Position numbers and translations under genes: made by a program. From Verrucomicrobiota bacterium (GTDB lineage Bacteria; Verrucomicrobiota; Verrucomicrobiia; Opitutales; Opitutaceae), in the NCBI GenBank assembly GCA_023457035.1, contig JAEWNN010000027.1, positions 1 through 64,000 of the forward strand: 64,000 bases of DNA, written 5' to 3'. Positions 28,306-37,996 of the stretch are shown piece after piece. Below the pieces are notes generated by a model that made no database searches, was not told the origin of the DNA, and saw only the letters and a list, made by a program, of their open reading frames with translations. The first letter of the stretch is position 1, and every line of letters starts with the position of its first letter.

Positions 28306-29656
28306 GGTCGAGGTCCTCCCGGTGTTGTTTCGCCAAGCGCAGTCCGAACTCCCGAAGCGAAAGCCGAGCCTCCGCGGCACCGGCGAAGAACCGCTCGACC
28401 AACCGTGGCCTCCGTCCGGCGAAGATCTCGGCGAACTCCGCCACCGCCGCGACGTGCTCCGGCCCCAACAGCTCGGCCGCTTCGTGCAACACAGTCCACA
28501 ACGGCTCCGCCTGCACCGCCAAACCGGCACGCACCCGCTCGGGCTCCGGGCACGAACACATCGTCGCCCAGGTGTTGAACCGCATCTCCGCCGCCAACGC
28601 CTCCGCCGTCAGCGGCCGGTCCGGCAGCAGCGTCGCCGCCGCCACGAAGGCTTCGAGGAAATGCAACGTCGTGAGCGCCACCCCCGTGTCCGCGAACGGA
28701 TCCAGGTCGAGCACGCGGATCTCGAGGTACTCCACGCCGCGGCGCTGCAACGCGCCGAGCCCACCACCCTCGCTCGTCTTCGGGCGCACCGGCGCATAGA
28801 ACTCGCGCTCGCCCGCCAGGGCGCCGCTCGTGATGGCCCCGCGGATGCCGCCGGCATACGCCGGCAGCCCGGCCCAGACGCCCGCCAGATCCGCCGCCAC
28901 GCGATCGGACAACTGGTAGCCGAGCGGACCGGAGCGCAGGCTCGACGAGTGTCGTCCGCACGCCGCGAACAACGAGCGGCCCGGCGCATCGAGGCGCTCC
29001 GCCAGCTCGTCCCCCCAGCGGGCGTCGACCAACGGACTCGCCCCGAGCAGATAGGTCAGGACAAAACGGTACCGCAGCAGATTCCGCATGATCGCGAAAT
29101 ACACCGCCGAGCGGTCCGCCGGTTCGCCGTCGCCGCTCTCCCGCGCCGACCAGAACGCCTCGGGAAACGATACGTTGAAATGCACGCCGCTGATCGCCTG
29201 CCGCGCCGCGCCGTATTTGTCCGCCAAGTAGTCGCGGTACTGCCGCGCCGGCTCTTGATCCACCGCGCCACCGAAGGTTGCGGGCTGCACGCGGCCGTTC
29301 CAGCAGCCCGGCGTGCTCAGCGGCCAAAGCAGTTCCCCCGGCACCGCGCGGTACAGCCGCGCGTGGAGCCGGCGCAGTTGCGCGAGCGCCCCGGCCGAGC
29401 CGGCCATCGGTACCGTGATGAGCTCGGCCTGGTTCTCGGCGAAATCGACCGTGATCCGCCCCTCCGCAAACCCGTCGCGCTCCGCGGCGAAGGGATGGAG
29501 CCGCCCCGAGGGACAGCCACGCGCGTCGATCCGCCACGCCTCCCGTTCCAGCCCGATCCGCAACGGTTCGGTCCGCAGCGTGGCCAGCGCCGAGGCCAGC
29601 GTTTCGCGGTCTGATTGTTCGACAACCGTCGGACCTTGAGGGCAAAAAAGGGTCAT
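28298..29656 (-). CDS. gshA: Glutamate-cysteine ligase
   Basis: 452 residues from the ATG at 29656 (MTLFCPQGPTVVEQSDRETL). Features of the E. coli-like GshA family: IGLEREAWRID, ITVDFAENQAELITVP, the active-site strand AISGVHFNVSFP, LLGASPLVDARWG, CGRHSSSLRSGPLGYQ and YLEIRVLDLDPFA. It joins Glu and Cys in the first step of glutathione synthesis. GshA of E. coli has about 518 residues; this shorter form matches the N-terminal half of GshF. The TGA of the regulator overlaps its ATG (ATGA at 29653-29656). Confidence 0.93.
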   Translation of the reverse strand: MTLFCPQGPTVVEQSDRETLASALATLRTEPLRIGLEREAWRIDARGCPSGRLHPFAAERDGFAEGRITVDFAENQAELITVPMAGSAGALAQLRRLHARLYRAVPGELLWPLSTPGCWNGRVQPATFGGAVDQEPARQYRDYLADKYGAARQAISGVHFNVSFPEAFWSARESGDGEPADRSAVYFAIMRNLLRYRFVLTYLLGASPLVDARWGDELAERLDAPGRSLFAACGRHSSSLRSGPLGYQLSDRVAADLAGVWAGLPAYAGGIRGAITSGALAGEREFYAPVRPKTSEGGGLGALQRRGVEYLEIRVLDLDPFADTGVALTTLHFLEAFVAAATLLPDRPLTAEALAAEMRFNTWATMCSCPEPERVRAGLAVQAEPLWTVLHEAAELLGPEHVAAVAEFAEIFAGRRPRLVERFFAGAAEARLSLREFGLRLAKQHREDLDHD

Positions 29657-29940
29657 TCGAGAAACCCTTTCAACAGCGCCACGGCCTTCTCGTTCACCCG
29701 GCAGCAGACACTCTGGCCGTGTTTGGTGCACTCGATCAGCCCGGCCTGCTCCAGTTCCTTGATATGGTGCGAAACCGTGGAGCGGGAAACGTCGAGTTCC
29801 TCGCAGGCGCAGGAGAACGCCCGCATCAGCCCGGCGCACTCCCCGTCCGCGGCCTGCCCGGCCCGGATGATCTCGAAGACCTTGAGCCGCTGCTCGCAGG
29901 ACAGCGCCTTGAAGTATCGCGCCAGGTTTGATTGTTTCAC
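29653..29940 (-). CDS. ArsR/SmtB-family regulator, cysteine-rich
   Basis: 95 residues from a GTG at 29940 (VKQSNLARYFKALSCEQRLK), preferred over an ATG at 29991 since ArsR proteins begin just before ARYFKAL. The winged helix has LDVSRSTVSHHIKELEQAGLIE as recognition region. Seven cysteines lie at 15, 35, 44, 46, 71, 79 and 80; the AFSCACEELDVS part aligns with the ELCVCDL metalloid site of ArsR, with Cys44 and Cys46 as CxC. It probably represses its own operon and is released by a metal, metalloid or thiol stress. Its stop overlaps gshA (ATGA), so it is the first gene of the glutathione operon. Confidence 0.9.
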   Translation of the reverse strand: MKQSNLARYFKALSCEQRLKVFEIIRAGQAADGECAGLMRAFSCACEELDVSRSTVSHHIKELEQAGLIECTKHGQSVCCRVNEKAVALLKGFLE

Positions 29941-29947
29941 GCCTGTA

Positions 29948-29975
29948 GAACTATGCGGTCTGCGCGATCCGTCAA
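29948..29975 (-). promoter_or_regulatory. Candidate promoter of the ArsR-gsh operon
   Basis: On the minus strand TTGACG (29970-29975) and TAGTTC (29948-29953) are 16 bp apart, about 7 bp before the GTG at 29940. If real, the mRNA would be nearly leaderless. The -10 is poor, so this is tentative. ArsR would bind around it. Confidence 0.35.
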
Positions 29976-30026
29976 GCGTTCCGGCAGGCATCCGGACCGT
30001 TTCACACCAAAGAGAAATGACCCGAA

Positions 30027-30094
30027 ACCACAGATTTCACGGATGAACTCGGATCATCCAGAGACCATCCGTGCCAATCCGTGTGATCCGTGGT
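30027..30094. repeat. Imperfect palindromic intergenic repeat, copy A
   Basis: 68-nt element starting ACCACAGATTTCACGGATGA and ending GTGTGATCCGTGGT, with internal repeats of CGGAT on one arm and ATCCG on the other. The two arms fold into a long hairpin. It matches the element at 37834-37899 and lies in the gap between priA's 3' end and the gsh operon start. Confidence 0.8.
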
Positions 30095-30167
30095 CAATCT
30101 TCGTCTGGATCGCTCCGTTCCTGATTTCCTGAGTTCCAGATTTTCTGTCCCCGTCGCTGCCACCTTC

Positions 30168-32402
30168 TCAGCTCAGGCTCATCGGGTCGACGTCGAGCGT
30201 CTGGCTCACGCCCTCCGGCCAGGGGAAATCGCGCTGCTCCTTGGCGAGCACGCCCACGGTCTTCACCACCGCACCGGTGAAGTACCAGAGCTGGAAACGG
30301 TATTCGTTTTGCACCCGTTCGATGGGCGACGGCGACGGGCCGCGCAGCTCCGCCGCGCCGGCCAGCAGCGGCTCCACGCGTTTCTTCCACTGCTCGGCCA
30401 CCCAGAGCACCTTCTCGGCGTTGTCGCCGCGGAAGACATGGTGCACCAGATGCCGGAACGGCGGATACCGGAACTGCTCGCGCGTCTTGATCTCGCCCTC
30501 GATGAACCCGTCGAAGTCGCTCTGCTTGGCGAACTGGATCGCATCCGCCTGCGGCGTGAACGTCTGCACCACCACCTCGCCCGCGCGGTCGCCGCGGCCG
30601 GCACGGCCCGCCACCTGCACGAGCAGCTGGAACGTGCGCTCGTTGGCCCGAAAATCCGGCACGTGCATCGAGATGTCGGCGTCGACCAGCCCGACGAGGG
30701 TCACGTTCGGGAAGTCGAGCCCCTTGGCGATCATCTGCGTGCCCACTAGGATATCGATCTTGCCGGTGCGGAACTCGCCGAGGATCTCCCGGAAACGGTT
30801 CTTCTTCCCCATCGTGTCGGTGTCGATGCGCACCACCTTCGCCCGCGGCAGAATGCGGGCCACGTGCTCTTCGACCTTCTGCGTGCCCAGCCCGCGCATG
30901 CGGATCTTCGGCGAGCGGCACTGCGGGCAGACCAGCGGCGCCGGCTTCACCTCGCCGCACAGGTGGCACTTCAGCGTCTCGTCGGCCCGGTGGTACGTGA
31001 GCGACACGCTGCAATGCGGGCACTCCGCCACGTAGCCGCACTCCTGGCACAACAGGCTGCTGGAGTAGCCGCGGCGGTTGATGAAGAGGATCGACTGCTC
31101 CCGCTTCTCGAAGCGGTCGTGCAGCTTGTCGATGAGCAGGCGCGAGAGCACGGAGGTCGCGCGCTTGGCCACGATCTCGTGTCGCATGTCCACGATGTGC
31201 ACGAGCGGCATCTTCCGGTCGTCGATGCGCGTCGGCAGCACGTCGTGCCGGTAGCGGCCGCGGCGCACGTTGTTGACCGACTCGACCGACGGCGTGGCCG
31301 AGCCGAGCACGCACACCGCGCCGGCGAGCTTCGCGCGGTACACGGCCACGTCGCGCCCGTGGTAGCGCGGCGTCTCGTCCTGTTTGTAGGCGGGCTCGTG
31401 CTCCTCGTCGACGATCACCAACCGCAGGTCGCGCACCGGGGCGAACACCGCCGAGCGCGCGCCCACCACGATCCGCGCCTCGCCCGAGGCGAGCGCCAGC
31501 CAGCCGTCGAGCCGCTCACCCTCGCTGAGCGAACTGTGCCACACGACCACGCGCTGCCCGAGCTGCTGTTCCAGCCGGCCGCGCAACCGCGCCACCGTCT
31601 GCGGCGTGAGCGCGACTTCGGGAACCAAGTACACCGCGCCGCCGCCGCCCTGGAGCATGTCGGCGATCGCATGGAGATAGACCTCGGTCTTGCCCGAGCC
31701 GGTCACGCCCTGGAGCAGGTGCACCGCGAAGCCGCCCTTCGCGCCGCTGGCGCGGATCGAGTCGACGGCGGCCTTCTGCGCGAGGTTGAGCTCGGGCGGG
31801 ATCACCGCCACCGGCTCCACGCCGCCGAGGTCGTCGCCGTAGCCCACGCGCTCGATGCGGTGGTCGATCTCGCGCAGCACGCCGTGCTGCACCAGCGCCG
31901 CCGCACTCGACGGGCCAACCTTGAGCCGCTCCAGCACGAGCGACTTCGCCACGGGGTGGAGCTGGAGTTTGAGGAAGGCGTAGAGCTTCGCCTGCTGCGG
32001 CGCGCGGCGGTTCAGCGTTTCCAGTTCCTCGACGGAAAGTTCCCGCGCCACCGCGAGCCGTTTCTCGATCTTCAGCGCGAGGCCCTTGCGCACCGACACC
32101 GGGATCATCGCCTCGATCACCGTGTCGAGCGGCGCGGCGTAGTAGGCGGCGATCCAGCGCGCCAGCGAGAGCAACTCCGGCGTGAGCGCGGGAAACGGGT
32201 ACACCAGCTCCGCCACGTTCTTGAGCTTCTCCACCGGGCAGTCCGGCGTGGGATCGAGCTGCGAGACGACCGCCAGCGTGAAGCGGTTGACCACCGGCAC
32301 GCGCACCAGCGAACCCACCGCGATGCCCGCGCAGAGTTTCTCCGGTGCGCGGTAGTGCAGCACCTTGTCGAACCCCGCGAGCGGATGGACGGCGACGATC
32401 AT
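30168..32402 (-). CDS. priA: Primosomal replication restart helicase PriA
   Basis: 744 residues from the ATG at 32402 (MIVAVHPLAGFDKVLHYR), which fits the PriA 3'-DNA-binding domain start; in-frame upstream Met codons add an unlikely Arg-rich tail. Walker A GVTGSGKTEVYLHAI, DEEHEP (DEAH-type), SATPS (motif III), and four paired zinc cysteines CQECGYVAECPHC and CHLCGE...CPQC. The C-terminal helicase motifs include GTQMIAKGLDFP and QVAGRAGRGDRAGEVVVQTF. PriA reloads DnaB at stalled forks. It is divergent from the histidine kinase gene. Confidence 0.97.
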   Translation of the reverse strand: MIVAVHPLAGFDKVLHYRAPEKLCAGIAVGSLVRVPVVNRFTLAVVSQLDPTPDCPVEKLKNVAELVYPFPALTPELLSLARWIAAYYAAPLDTVIEAMIPVSVRKGLALKIEKRLAVARELSVEELETLNRRAPQQAKLYAFLKLQLHPVAKSLVLERLKVGPSSAAALVQHGVLREIDHRIERVGYGDDLGGVEPVAVIPPELNLAQKAAVDSIRASGAKGGFAVHLLQGVTGSGKTEVYLHAIADMLQGGGGAVYLVPEVALTPQTVARLRGRLEQQLGQRVVVWHSSLSEGERLDGWLALASGEARIVVGARSAVFAPVRDLRLVIVDEEHEPAYKQDETPRYHGRDVAVYRAKLAGAVCVLGSATPSVESVNNVRRGRYRHDVLPTRIDDRKMPLVHIVDMRHEIVAKRATSVLSRLLIDKLHDRFEKREQSILFINRRGYSSSLLCQECGYVAECPHCSVSLTYHRADETLKCHLCGEVKPAPLVCPQCRSPKIRMRGLGTQKVEEHVARILPRAKVVRIDTDTMGKKNRFREILGEFRTGKIDILVGTQMIAKGLDFPNVTLVGLVDADISMHVPDFRANERTFQLLVQVAGRAGRGDRAGEVVVQTFTPQADAIQFAKQSDFDGFIEGEIKTREQFRYPPFRHLVHHVFRGDNAEKVLWVAEQWKKRVEPLLAGAAELRGPSPSPIERVQNEYRFQLWYFTGAVVKTVGVLAKEQRDFPWPEGVSQTLDVDPMSLS

Positions 32403-32539
32403 CGTGTGGCGGTCCCGAATAACCCCCATGCGCCCGGCCGGTGCGAGACTGTTTTCCGTGCGCTCCGCGCCCACCGCTCGCACCTCGCTGCGGCCGGTTT
32501 CGCCTCGACTCCGTCCCGCGGCCTGCGTCCATTTCTGTC

Positions 32540-34495
32540 GTGTCTCGCCCCACCGAGCTATCCGCCCCCAACCCCAGCGACGAGGCGCGTTTCCAGGCGT
32601 TCGCCGACTTCTCGCCCGACATCCTGAGCATTCTCGATCGCGAGGGTCGGCTCGTCTTCAACTCGGCCGCCGCGTGGAAGACCCACGGCTATCGCCCCGA
32701 GGATCTTCTGGGCCGTTCTACCTTCGAGTTGATCCATCCCGAGGACCGCGCCGACTTCGAGGCGACGTTTGTCCGGCTCCTCCACTCCCCCAATGAGGAA
32801 GATCGGGTGCGCTACCGCTACCGCAACGCCGACGGCTCCTACAGCTGGATGGAGGCCACAGGACGCAACGAAACCACCAACCCACTTCTGGGCGGCATCA
32901 TCGCGATCTCGCGCGACATCTCCGCTCGGGTCGTCGTCGAGAACGCCTTGCGCGAGAGCGAGCAGCGCTTCCGCATGCTCTTCGCGACCAATCCCCAGCC
33001 GATGACGATCTTCGATCTCGAGAGCCTCCAGTTTCTGGAGGCCAACGAGGCCGCCCTCGCGCTCTACGGCCACCCGCGTGAGGAGTTTCTCCGTCTGCGC
33101 AGCCGCGAGATCCGCCCGGCCGAGGATCTGGCGCGCTTCGACCGCGTCGTCGAGTTGCTGCGCGACAACTCCACCAGCGGGAAGCTGGAGCATCGCGCCC
33201 GCCACCGCGCCAAGGACGGGCGCCTCATCGACGTGATCGCCTTCGTCCAGCGCATCGAGTGGCTCGGCCGCGCCGCCGTCCTTGTGTTGCTTCAGGACGT
33301 GACCGAGCAACTCAAGCTGCAGACCAAGCTCCAGCAGACGCAGAAGCTGGAGAGCCTCGGTCTGCTGGCGGGCGGCATCGCCCATGATTTCAACAACATG
33401 CTCACCGCCATCCTCGGGCACGCGTCGATCGCGGCCGACGAGGTACCGGGCGATTCGTCCGTGCAGGAGAGCCTGCGGCTGATCCAGGAATCATCGTTAC
33501 GCGCCGCCGAGCTTTGCCGGCAGATGCTGGCCTATTCCGGCCAGGGTCGCTTCCAGGTGAGCACGTTCGAGCTCGGCGATCTCCTCAAGACCGCCGTCGA
33601 CCTCGTCCGCATCACCATCCGGCCCACCATTGCGGTCCAGATCGACCTCGCCGCGCCGCTCCCGTGCATCGAGGGCGATCGCGCCCAGTTGCAGCAGGTC
33701 GTGATGAACCTCGTGCTCAACGCCGCCGATGCCATCGGCGAGCGCGCCGGAGTCATCCGCTTGGCCGCGCACCGCGAACACGCCGACCGCGCCCGCTTCG
33801 AGACCATGCACCTCTCGCCCCAGCTCCCCGCGGGCGACTACCTCGTGCTCGAGGTCTCGGACAACGGCTGCGGCATGGCGCCCGACATCATCGCCCGGAT
33901 CTTCGATCCTTTCTTCACCACCAAGTTCACGGGCCGCGGCCTCGGTCTGGCGGCGGTGCTCGGCATCGTGCGCGGCCACCGCGGCGCCATCAAGGTCGAG
34001 AGCCAGCCCGGCCACGGCACGGTCTTCACGATTCTCCTGCCCGCGGCCGCCGCCCAGCAACCATCCGCCCCGAGCGCGGCAGCTCCCACTCCCAACGCCG
34101 CCGCCGCGCACCGCCGCGGCCGGACCATCCTCGTGGTGGACGACGAGGAGAGCGTGCGCAAAACCGTCGACGCGATGCTCACCCGCGAGGGCGTCGCGCT
34201 CCGCTTCGCCGCGGACGGCCTCGCCGCCGTCGAAGAGTACCGGGAACACCACCACACCATCGACGCCGTCCTGCTCGACCTGACCATGCCGCGCCTGAGC
34301 GGAACCGAGGCGATGGAGCGGATGCTCGCCATCAATCCCCACGCCCGGGTCCTGCTCATGAGCGGCTTCGACGAGCACGTCGAAAGCGCCCGCCACGCCC
34401 AACGCGGCCAGATTGGCTTTGTCCAGAAGCCCTTCACCAGCCAGGCATTGCTCGAAAAGATCGACCTCGCCCTCGCGCGCCACCCGGGGAACTGA
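32540..34495 (+). CDS. Hybrid sensor histidine kinase (PAS-PAS-HisKA-HATPase-REC)
   Basis: 651 residues from a GTG at 32540; an ATG at 32441 is also possible. No membrane segment, so it is a cytoplasmic sensor. PAS 1 (about 15-125: DFSPDILSILDREGRLVFNS...EDRVRYRYRNADGSYSWMEA) and PAS 2 (about 145-260). The H-box LLAGGIAHDFNNMLTAI has the phospho-accepting His282. HATPase_c: NLVLNAADAIGE, DNGCGM, IFDPFFTTKFTGRGLGLA. The C-terminal receiver has DDEESVR and Asp580 in LLDLTMPRLSG, and Lys in FVQKPF. The AHDFNN type often works alone with its own receiver. Ligand unknown. Confidence 0.93.
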   Translation: MSRPTELSAPNPSDEARFQAFADFSPDILSILDREGRLVFNSAAAWKTHGYRPEDLLGRSTFELIHPEDRADFEATFVRLLHSPNEEDRVRYRYRNADGSYSWMEATGRNETTNPLLGGIIAISRDISARVVVENALRESEQRFRMLFATNPQPMTIFDLESLQFLEANEAALALYGHPREEFLRLRSREIRPAEDLARFDRVVELLRDNSTSGKLEHRARHRAKDGRLIDVIAFVQRIEWLGRAAVLVLLQDVTEQLKLQTKLQQTQKLESLGLLAGGIAHDFNNMLTAILGHASIAADEVPGDSSVQESLRLIQESSLRAAELCRQMLAYSGQGRFQVSTFELGDLLKTAVDLVRITIRPTIAVQIDLAAPLPCIEGDRAQLQQVVMNLVLNAADAIGERAGVIRLAAHREHADRARFETMHLSPQLPAGDYLVLEVSDNGCGMAPDIIARIFDPFFTTKFTGRGLGLAAVLGIVRGHRGAIKVESQPGHGTVFTILLPAAAAQQPSAPSAAAPTPNAAAAHRRGRTILVVDDEESVRKTVDAMLTREGVALRFAADGLAAVEEYREHHHTIDAVLLDLTMPRLSGTEAMERMLAINPHARVLLMSGFDEHVESARHAQRGQIGFVQKPFTSQALLEKIDLALARHPGN

Positions 34496-34582
34496 GCACC
34501 ACCTCGCCGCACGGCCCGAGGGCCCAGCCCGGCGCCAACCCCGCATTTGACAGCGTTTGCCCCCGTCCGAAGAGTCCCCGCC

Positions 34583-35053
34583 GTGACCGTCTCCGAGGCC
34601 AACCGCGACAAATTCCGTTCCTTCCTCGCCGCCCGAGGGCTGCGCCTGACCAACCAGCGCGTCGCCATCCTCGACGCCGCCGCGGCCCAGCCCGAACACT
34701 TCACCGCCGAGCAACTGCTCGCCGCCGCGCGCGCCATCGACGACTCCGTCTCCCGCGCCACGGTCTACCGCTCGCTGCCCATCCTCACCGAGTGCGCGAT
34801 CCTCCGCGAGGTCGACGTCGGCACCGGCAACAAGTTCTACGTCGCCAACCGCGACAAGGCCCCCACCCAGCACGCGCAGGTCCTCTGCCTCGACTGCGAC
34901 AAGATCTTCGAGATCAGCGCGCCCTTCATGGAGTGGTACGGCGCCTCCGTCGCCTCGAAGCTCGGCCTCGAACCCGTCAGCCAACGCCTCCAAGTCCACG
35001 CCCGCTGCCCCGAGTTCCAGAAAACGGGCACGTGCAAGCACCGGGCGGGGTGA
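34583..35053 (+). CDS. Fur-family transcriptional regulator
   Basis: 156 residues from a GTG at 34583 ([30 protein letters not shown]); ATG at 34547 possible. Winged-helix domain [27 protein letters not shown]...[18 protein letters not shown] is typical of Fur/PerR/Zur. The dimerisation domain has the structural zinc pair CLDCDKIFE (Cys102, Cys105) and a second cysteine set in HARCPEF...GTCKH. The usual His-rich HHDH before CxxC is reduced to [10 protein letters not shown], so metal specificity (Fe, Zn, Mn or peroxide sensing) cannot be told. No clear Shine-Dalgarno. Confidence 0.9.
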   Translation: MTVSEANRDKFRSFLAARGLRLTNQRVAILDAAAAQPEHFTAEQLLAAARAIDDSVSRATVYRSLPILTECAILREVDVGTGNKFYVANRDKAPTQHAQVLCLDCDKIFEISAPFMEWYGASVASKLGLEPVSQRLQVHARCPEFQKTGTCKHRAG

Positions 35054-35097
35054 GCATCCCGAATCGATTGCATGTAGAGCCAGTATCGCGCAACACG

Positions 35098-35541
35098 ATG
35101 AGCATCTCAGTCCGAAAGACTCTCTCGGTGCTCACAGGGCTAATTCTATGTGCCGTCAGCTTCGCGAAATTCCCCACGGTCTCCGTTGCCACGCTGGAGG
35201 CATTGACTCGAGACGATGTCACCATCGGCTTCGTTCTGGAGAAACTCGGGAAGTGCAAACTGCAGTCCATCGACGGTGATCGCGAGTACCGCTTCTTCTA
35301 CCAGATCTACCTTGAGGAGGATGGCCGCGAAGCATTCCTAAAACGATATGGGCTTCCCGATGTTAAGGTCTATTGGATCCAGATATGTTTCGCCGCCGGT
35401 TCATACGTAAACACTTGGATCAAGATCTACCCCGAGGTTGATCGGACTAAGCCGCCCATAATGATGGAACCAATAGTCTCAATCGCTCTGCGGCCTCGTG
35501 CGCCGAACCAGCCGGCAGCCGAAGCTACAACTCGTCCATAG
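35098..35541 (+). CDS. Low-GC secreted orphan protein
   Basis: 147 residues starting MSISVRKTLSVLTGLILCAV, a clear signal peptide cleaved near SFA-KFP. The mature part has an unusual composition (KLQSIDGDREYRFFYQIYLEED, KRYGLPDVKVYWIQICF, YVNTWIKIYPEVD), no repeat or domain I know. By count GC is about 53% (236 of 444) whereas the neighbours are about 70%, and codons such as AAA, TTA/CTA and ATA appear. It is inserted between the Fur and nadA genes on the same strand. This suggests recent transfer or a fast-evolving gene. Coding status is supported by the signal peptide and clean frame. Confidence 0.75.
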   Translation: MSISVRKTLSVLTGLILCAVSFAKFPTVSVATLEALTRDDVTIGFVLEKLGKCKLQSIDGDREYRFFYQIYLEEDGREAFLKRYGLPDVKVYWIQICFAAGSYVNTWIKIYPEVDRTKPPIMMEPIVSIALRPRAPNQPAAEATTRP

Positions 35542-35554
35542 TCATTTTCCTCCC

Positions 35555-36535
<981 letters not shown>

Positions 36536-36607
36536 GCGCAAACCTCGCGCCTCCGCCGCCCGTGCCCGGCCGGAACGACGTTCTCCCGAACTTCGCCACG
36601 CCCATCT

Positions 36608-36639
36608 CCGTAGCGATGCGCGTGAGCGCATCGAGTCCG
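36608..36639. repeat. REP-like hairpin element, copy 1
   Basis: 32 nt with the hairpin CGATGCGC-GTGA-GCGCATCG. It differs from copy 2 at 36777 by one base (G versus C before TCCG). Confidence 0.8.
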
Positions 36640-36776
36640 CGCTCTCCGCGCCTCCGCGTGAGCCCCCTTCAGAAACCAGACCCGATCCAGCCTCACGCAG
36701 AGCCGCGGAGGACGCGGAGTCGATCAGTCGCTGTGTTCAACTGACTCGTATCGGTTCAGCTGAGCATCCCTCGGCC

Positions 36777-36808
36777 CCGTAGCGATGCGCGTGAGCGCAT
36801 CGACTCCG
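36777..36808. repeat. REP-like hairpin element, copy 2
   Basis: 32 nt, 31 of them identical to copy 1 at 36608, in the same orientation and 169 bp away. The stem is 8 bp with a GTGA loop. It ends 9 bp before the truA stop. Confidence 0.8.
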
Positions 36809-36816
36809 TCACCCAG

Positions 36817-37620
36817 TTACTCGCCGCTCCGCGGCGTCCGTTTCCCGTACTCCACGCGCCAGAGAAACAGCCCCTTGGCGGGCGCGGTCTCGATGAGATG
36901 CGCCCGCGGCTGCCCGTCGAGCAACGCCACGACCTGCGCCGGCTTGAGCTTGCCCAGCCCCACCCCGACCAACGCGCCGACGAGCGTGCGCACCATCTTG
37001 TAGAGGAAGCCGTCGGCCTCGGCCACGATTCGCAGCTTCTGCCCGCGGCCGAGCACGTCGAGCCGCCGCAGCGTGCGTACCGTGGTCTTGCGCTCCTCAC
37101 CGCTGAAGGCGCTGAACGCCAGGAAATCGTGTCGCCCCACCAGCAGCTGCGCCGTGGCGCGCATCGCCGCGACATCGAGCGGCCGCCCGCCGAGCGACCA
37201 GCAGAACGGCGCCTCGAACGGGTCCGCCCGCCCGCGGTGGATGAAGTAGACGTAGCGTTTCCCCGTCGCCGAAAACCGCGCATGGAAGTCCGGCCGCGCC
37301 CGCCGCAGCGCGGTCACCTGGATCGCCGAGGGGATCCCGGTCGAGATCGCGCGCAGCAGTTTCTCCGGCCCGTGTCTCCAGTCGGCGTCGAAGTGGAACA
37401 CCTGCCCGCGGGCGTGCACGCCGGAGTCGGTGCGCCCGCTGCCGTGGATGCGGATCGGCCGGCCGAAGATCTCCGCCAACCGCTTCTCGAGGTAGTCCTG
37501 CACCGCCCGCTGGGTCAGTTGCGACTGCCAGCCGTGCAGCTCCGTGCCCACGTAGGCGCACACCCCCCGCCAGCGCATCTCGGTGGCGGTCTCGGCAGGC
37601 GCGGCAGTGTCTGTCGTCAT
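36817..37620 (-). CDS. truA: tRNA pseudouridine(38-40) synthase
   Basis: 267 residues from the ATG at 37620 (MTTDTAAPAETATEMRWRGVCAYVGTELHGWQ). The catalytic Asp is in GSGRTDSGVHARGQVFHF. FHARFSATGKRYVYFIH and FLAFSAFSGEERKTTVRTLRR and FLYKMVRTLVGALVGVGLGKL follow as in TruA. It converts U38-U40 of the tRNA anticodon arm to pseudouridine. The long form from 37659 is possible but less likely. Confidence 0.95.
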   Translation of the reverse strand: MTTDTAAPAETATEMRWRGVCAYVGTELHGWQSQLTQRAVQDYLEKRLAEIFGRPIRIHGSGRTDSGVHARGQVFHFDADWRHGPEKLLRAISTGIPSAIQVTALRRARPDFHARFSATGKRYVYFIHRGRADPFEAPFCWSLGGRPLDVAAMRATAQLLVGRHDFLAFSAFSGEERKTTVRTLRRLDVLGRGQKLRIVAEADGFLYKMVRTLVGALVGVGLGKLKPAQVVALLDGQPRAHLIETAPAKGLFLWRVEYGKRTPRSGE

Positions 37621-37720
37621 CACGCCGCCACTTCTTCCACAGAAGAGAACGAAGATCACGAAGGAAACTCGCTCGCAAAAGCCTCGCGCCCCGCCGCTCA
37701 GCGCCCCGCGCCCGAGGCAG

Positions 37721-37741
37721 GGACGTTTCGCCGAAACGTCC
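37721..37741. repeat. 21-nt palindrome
   Basis: GGACGTTTCG-C-CGAAACGTCC: two perfect 10-bp arms around one central base, upstream of truA (100 bp). Could be an operator for a dimeric regulator or a hairpin. Confidence 0.6.
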
Positions 37742-37833
37742 GCAAGTCCGGCCCGCCCGGCGGTCTAGACCTACCCGCAAGCACCCGCCCGGTGCTTCGC
37801 TCCCGCTCCAAGAACTCGACTCCGAGGAAGGGT

Positions 37834-37899
37834 CCACGGATTTCGCAGATGGGCACGGATGACCGGAAGCCTATCCGTGATAATCCGTGCAATCCGTGG
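37834..37899. repeat. Imperfect palindromic intergenic repeat, copy B
   Basis: 66-nt element from CCACGGATTTCGCAGATGGG to GCAATCCGTGG. Arms repeat CGGAT against ATCCG; same architecture and nearly the same length as copy A at 30027-30094. Confidence 0.8.
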
Positions 37900-37996
37900 T
37901 CTATGCCCGCCTCGGAAGACAGATGCCGGGGAGTTTCTTCCCGTCATCCCCCGGCCCGGCCGGGTTCGTGGCTTCTGTCGTCCGCCGTCCGAGAGC

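Larger units (their letters stand above)
36536..36816. other. Repeat-bearing intergenic region between nadA and truA
   Basis: 281 bp between convergent genes with no plausible ORF. It carries two nearly identical 32-nt hairpin elements (36608-36639, 36777-36808) and, between them, a pair of inverted CTCCGCGCCTCCGCGTGAG-like stretches (about 36645-36664 and 36693-36720) that can fold together. This looks like a landing place for several palindromic repeat types. Confidence 0.7.
37621..37996. other. Intergenic region with hairpins between truA and ruvX
   Basis: 376 bp containing no convincing gene. It holds a 21-nt perfect palindrome (37721-37741) and copy B of the 66-nt palindromic repeat (37834-37899). 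Promoters for truA are expected here, but I see no clear one. Confidence 0.6.

Noticed and set aside
36608..36808. Direct repeats considered as a mini CRISPR
   Set aside because: Only two units, with a 137-bp interval and internal palindrome; no spacer regularity and no cas genes.
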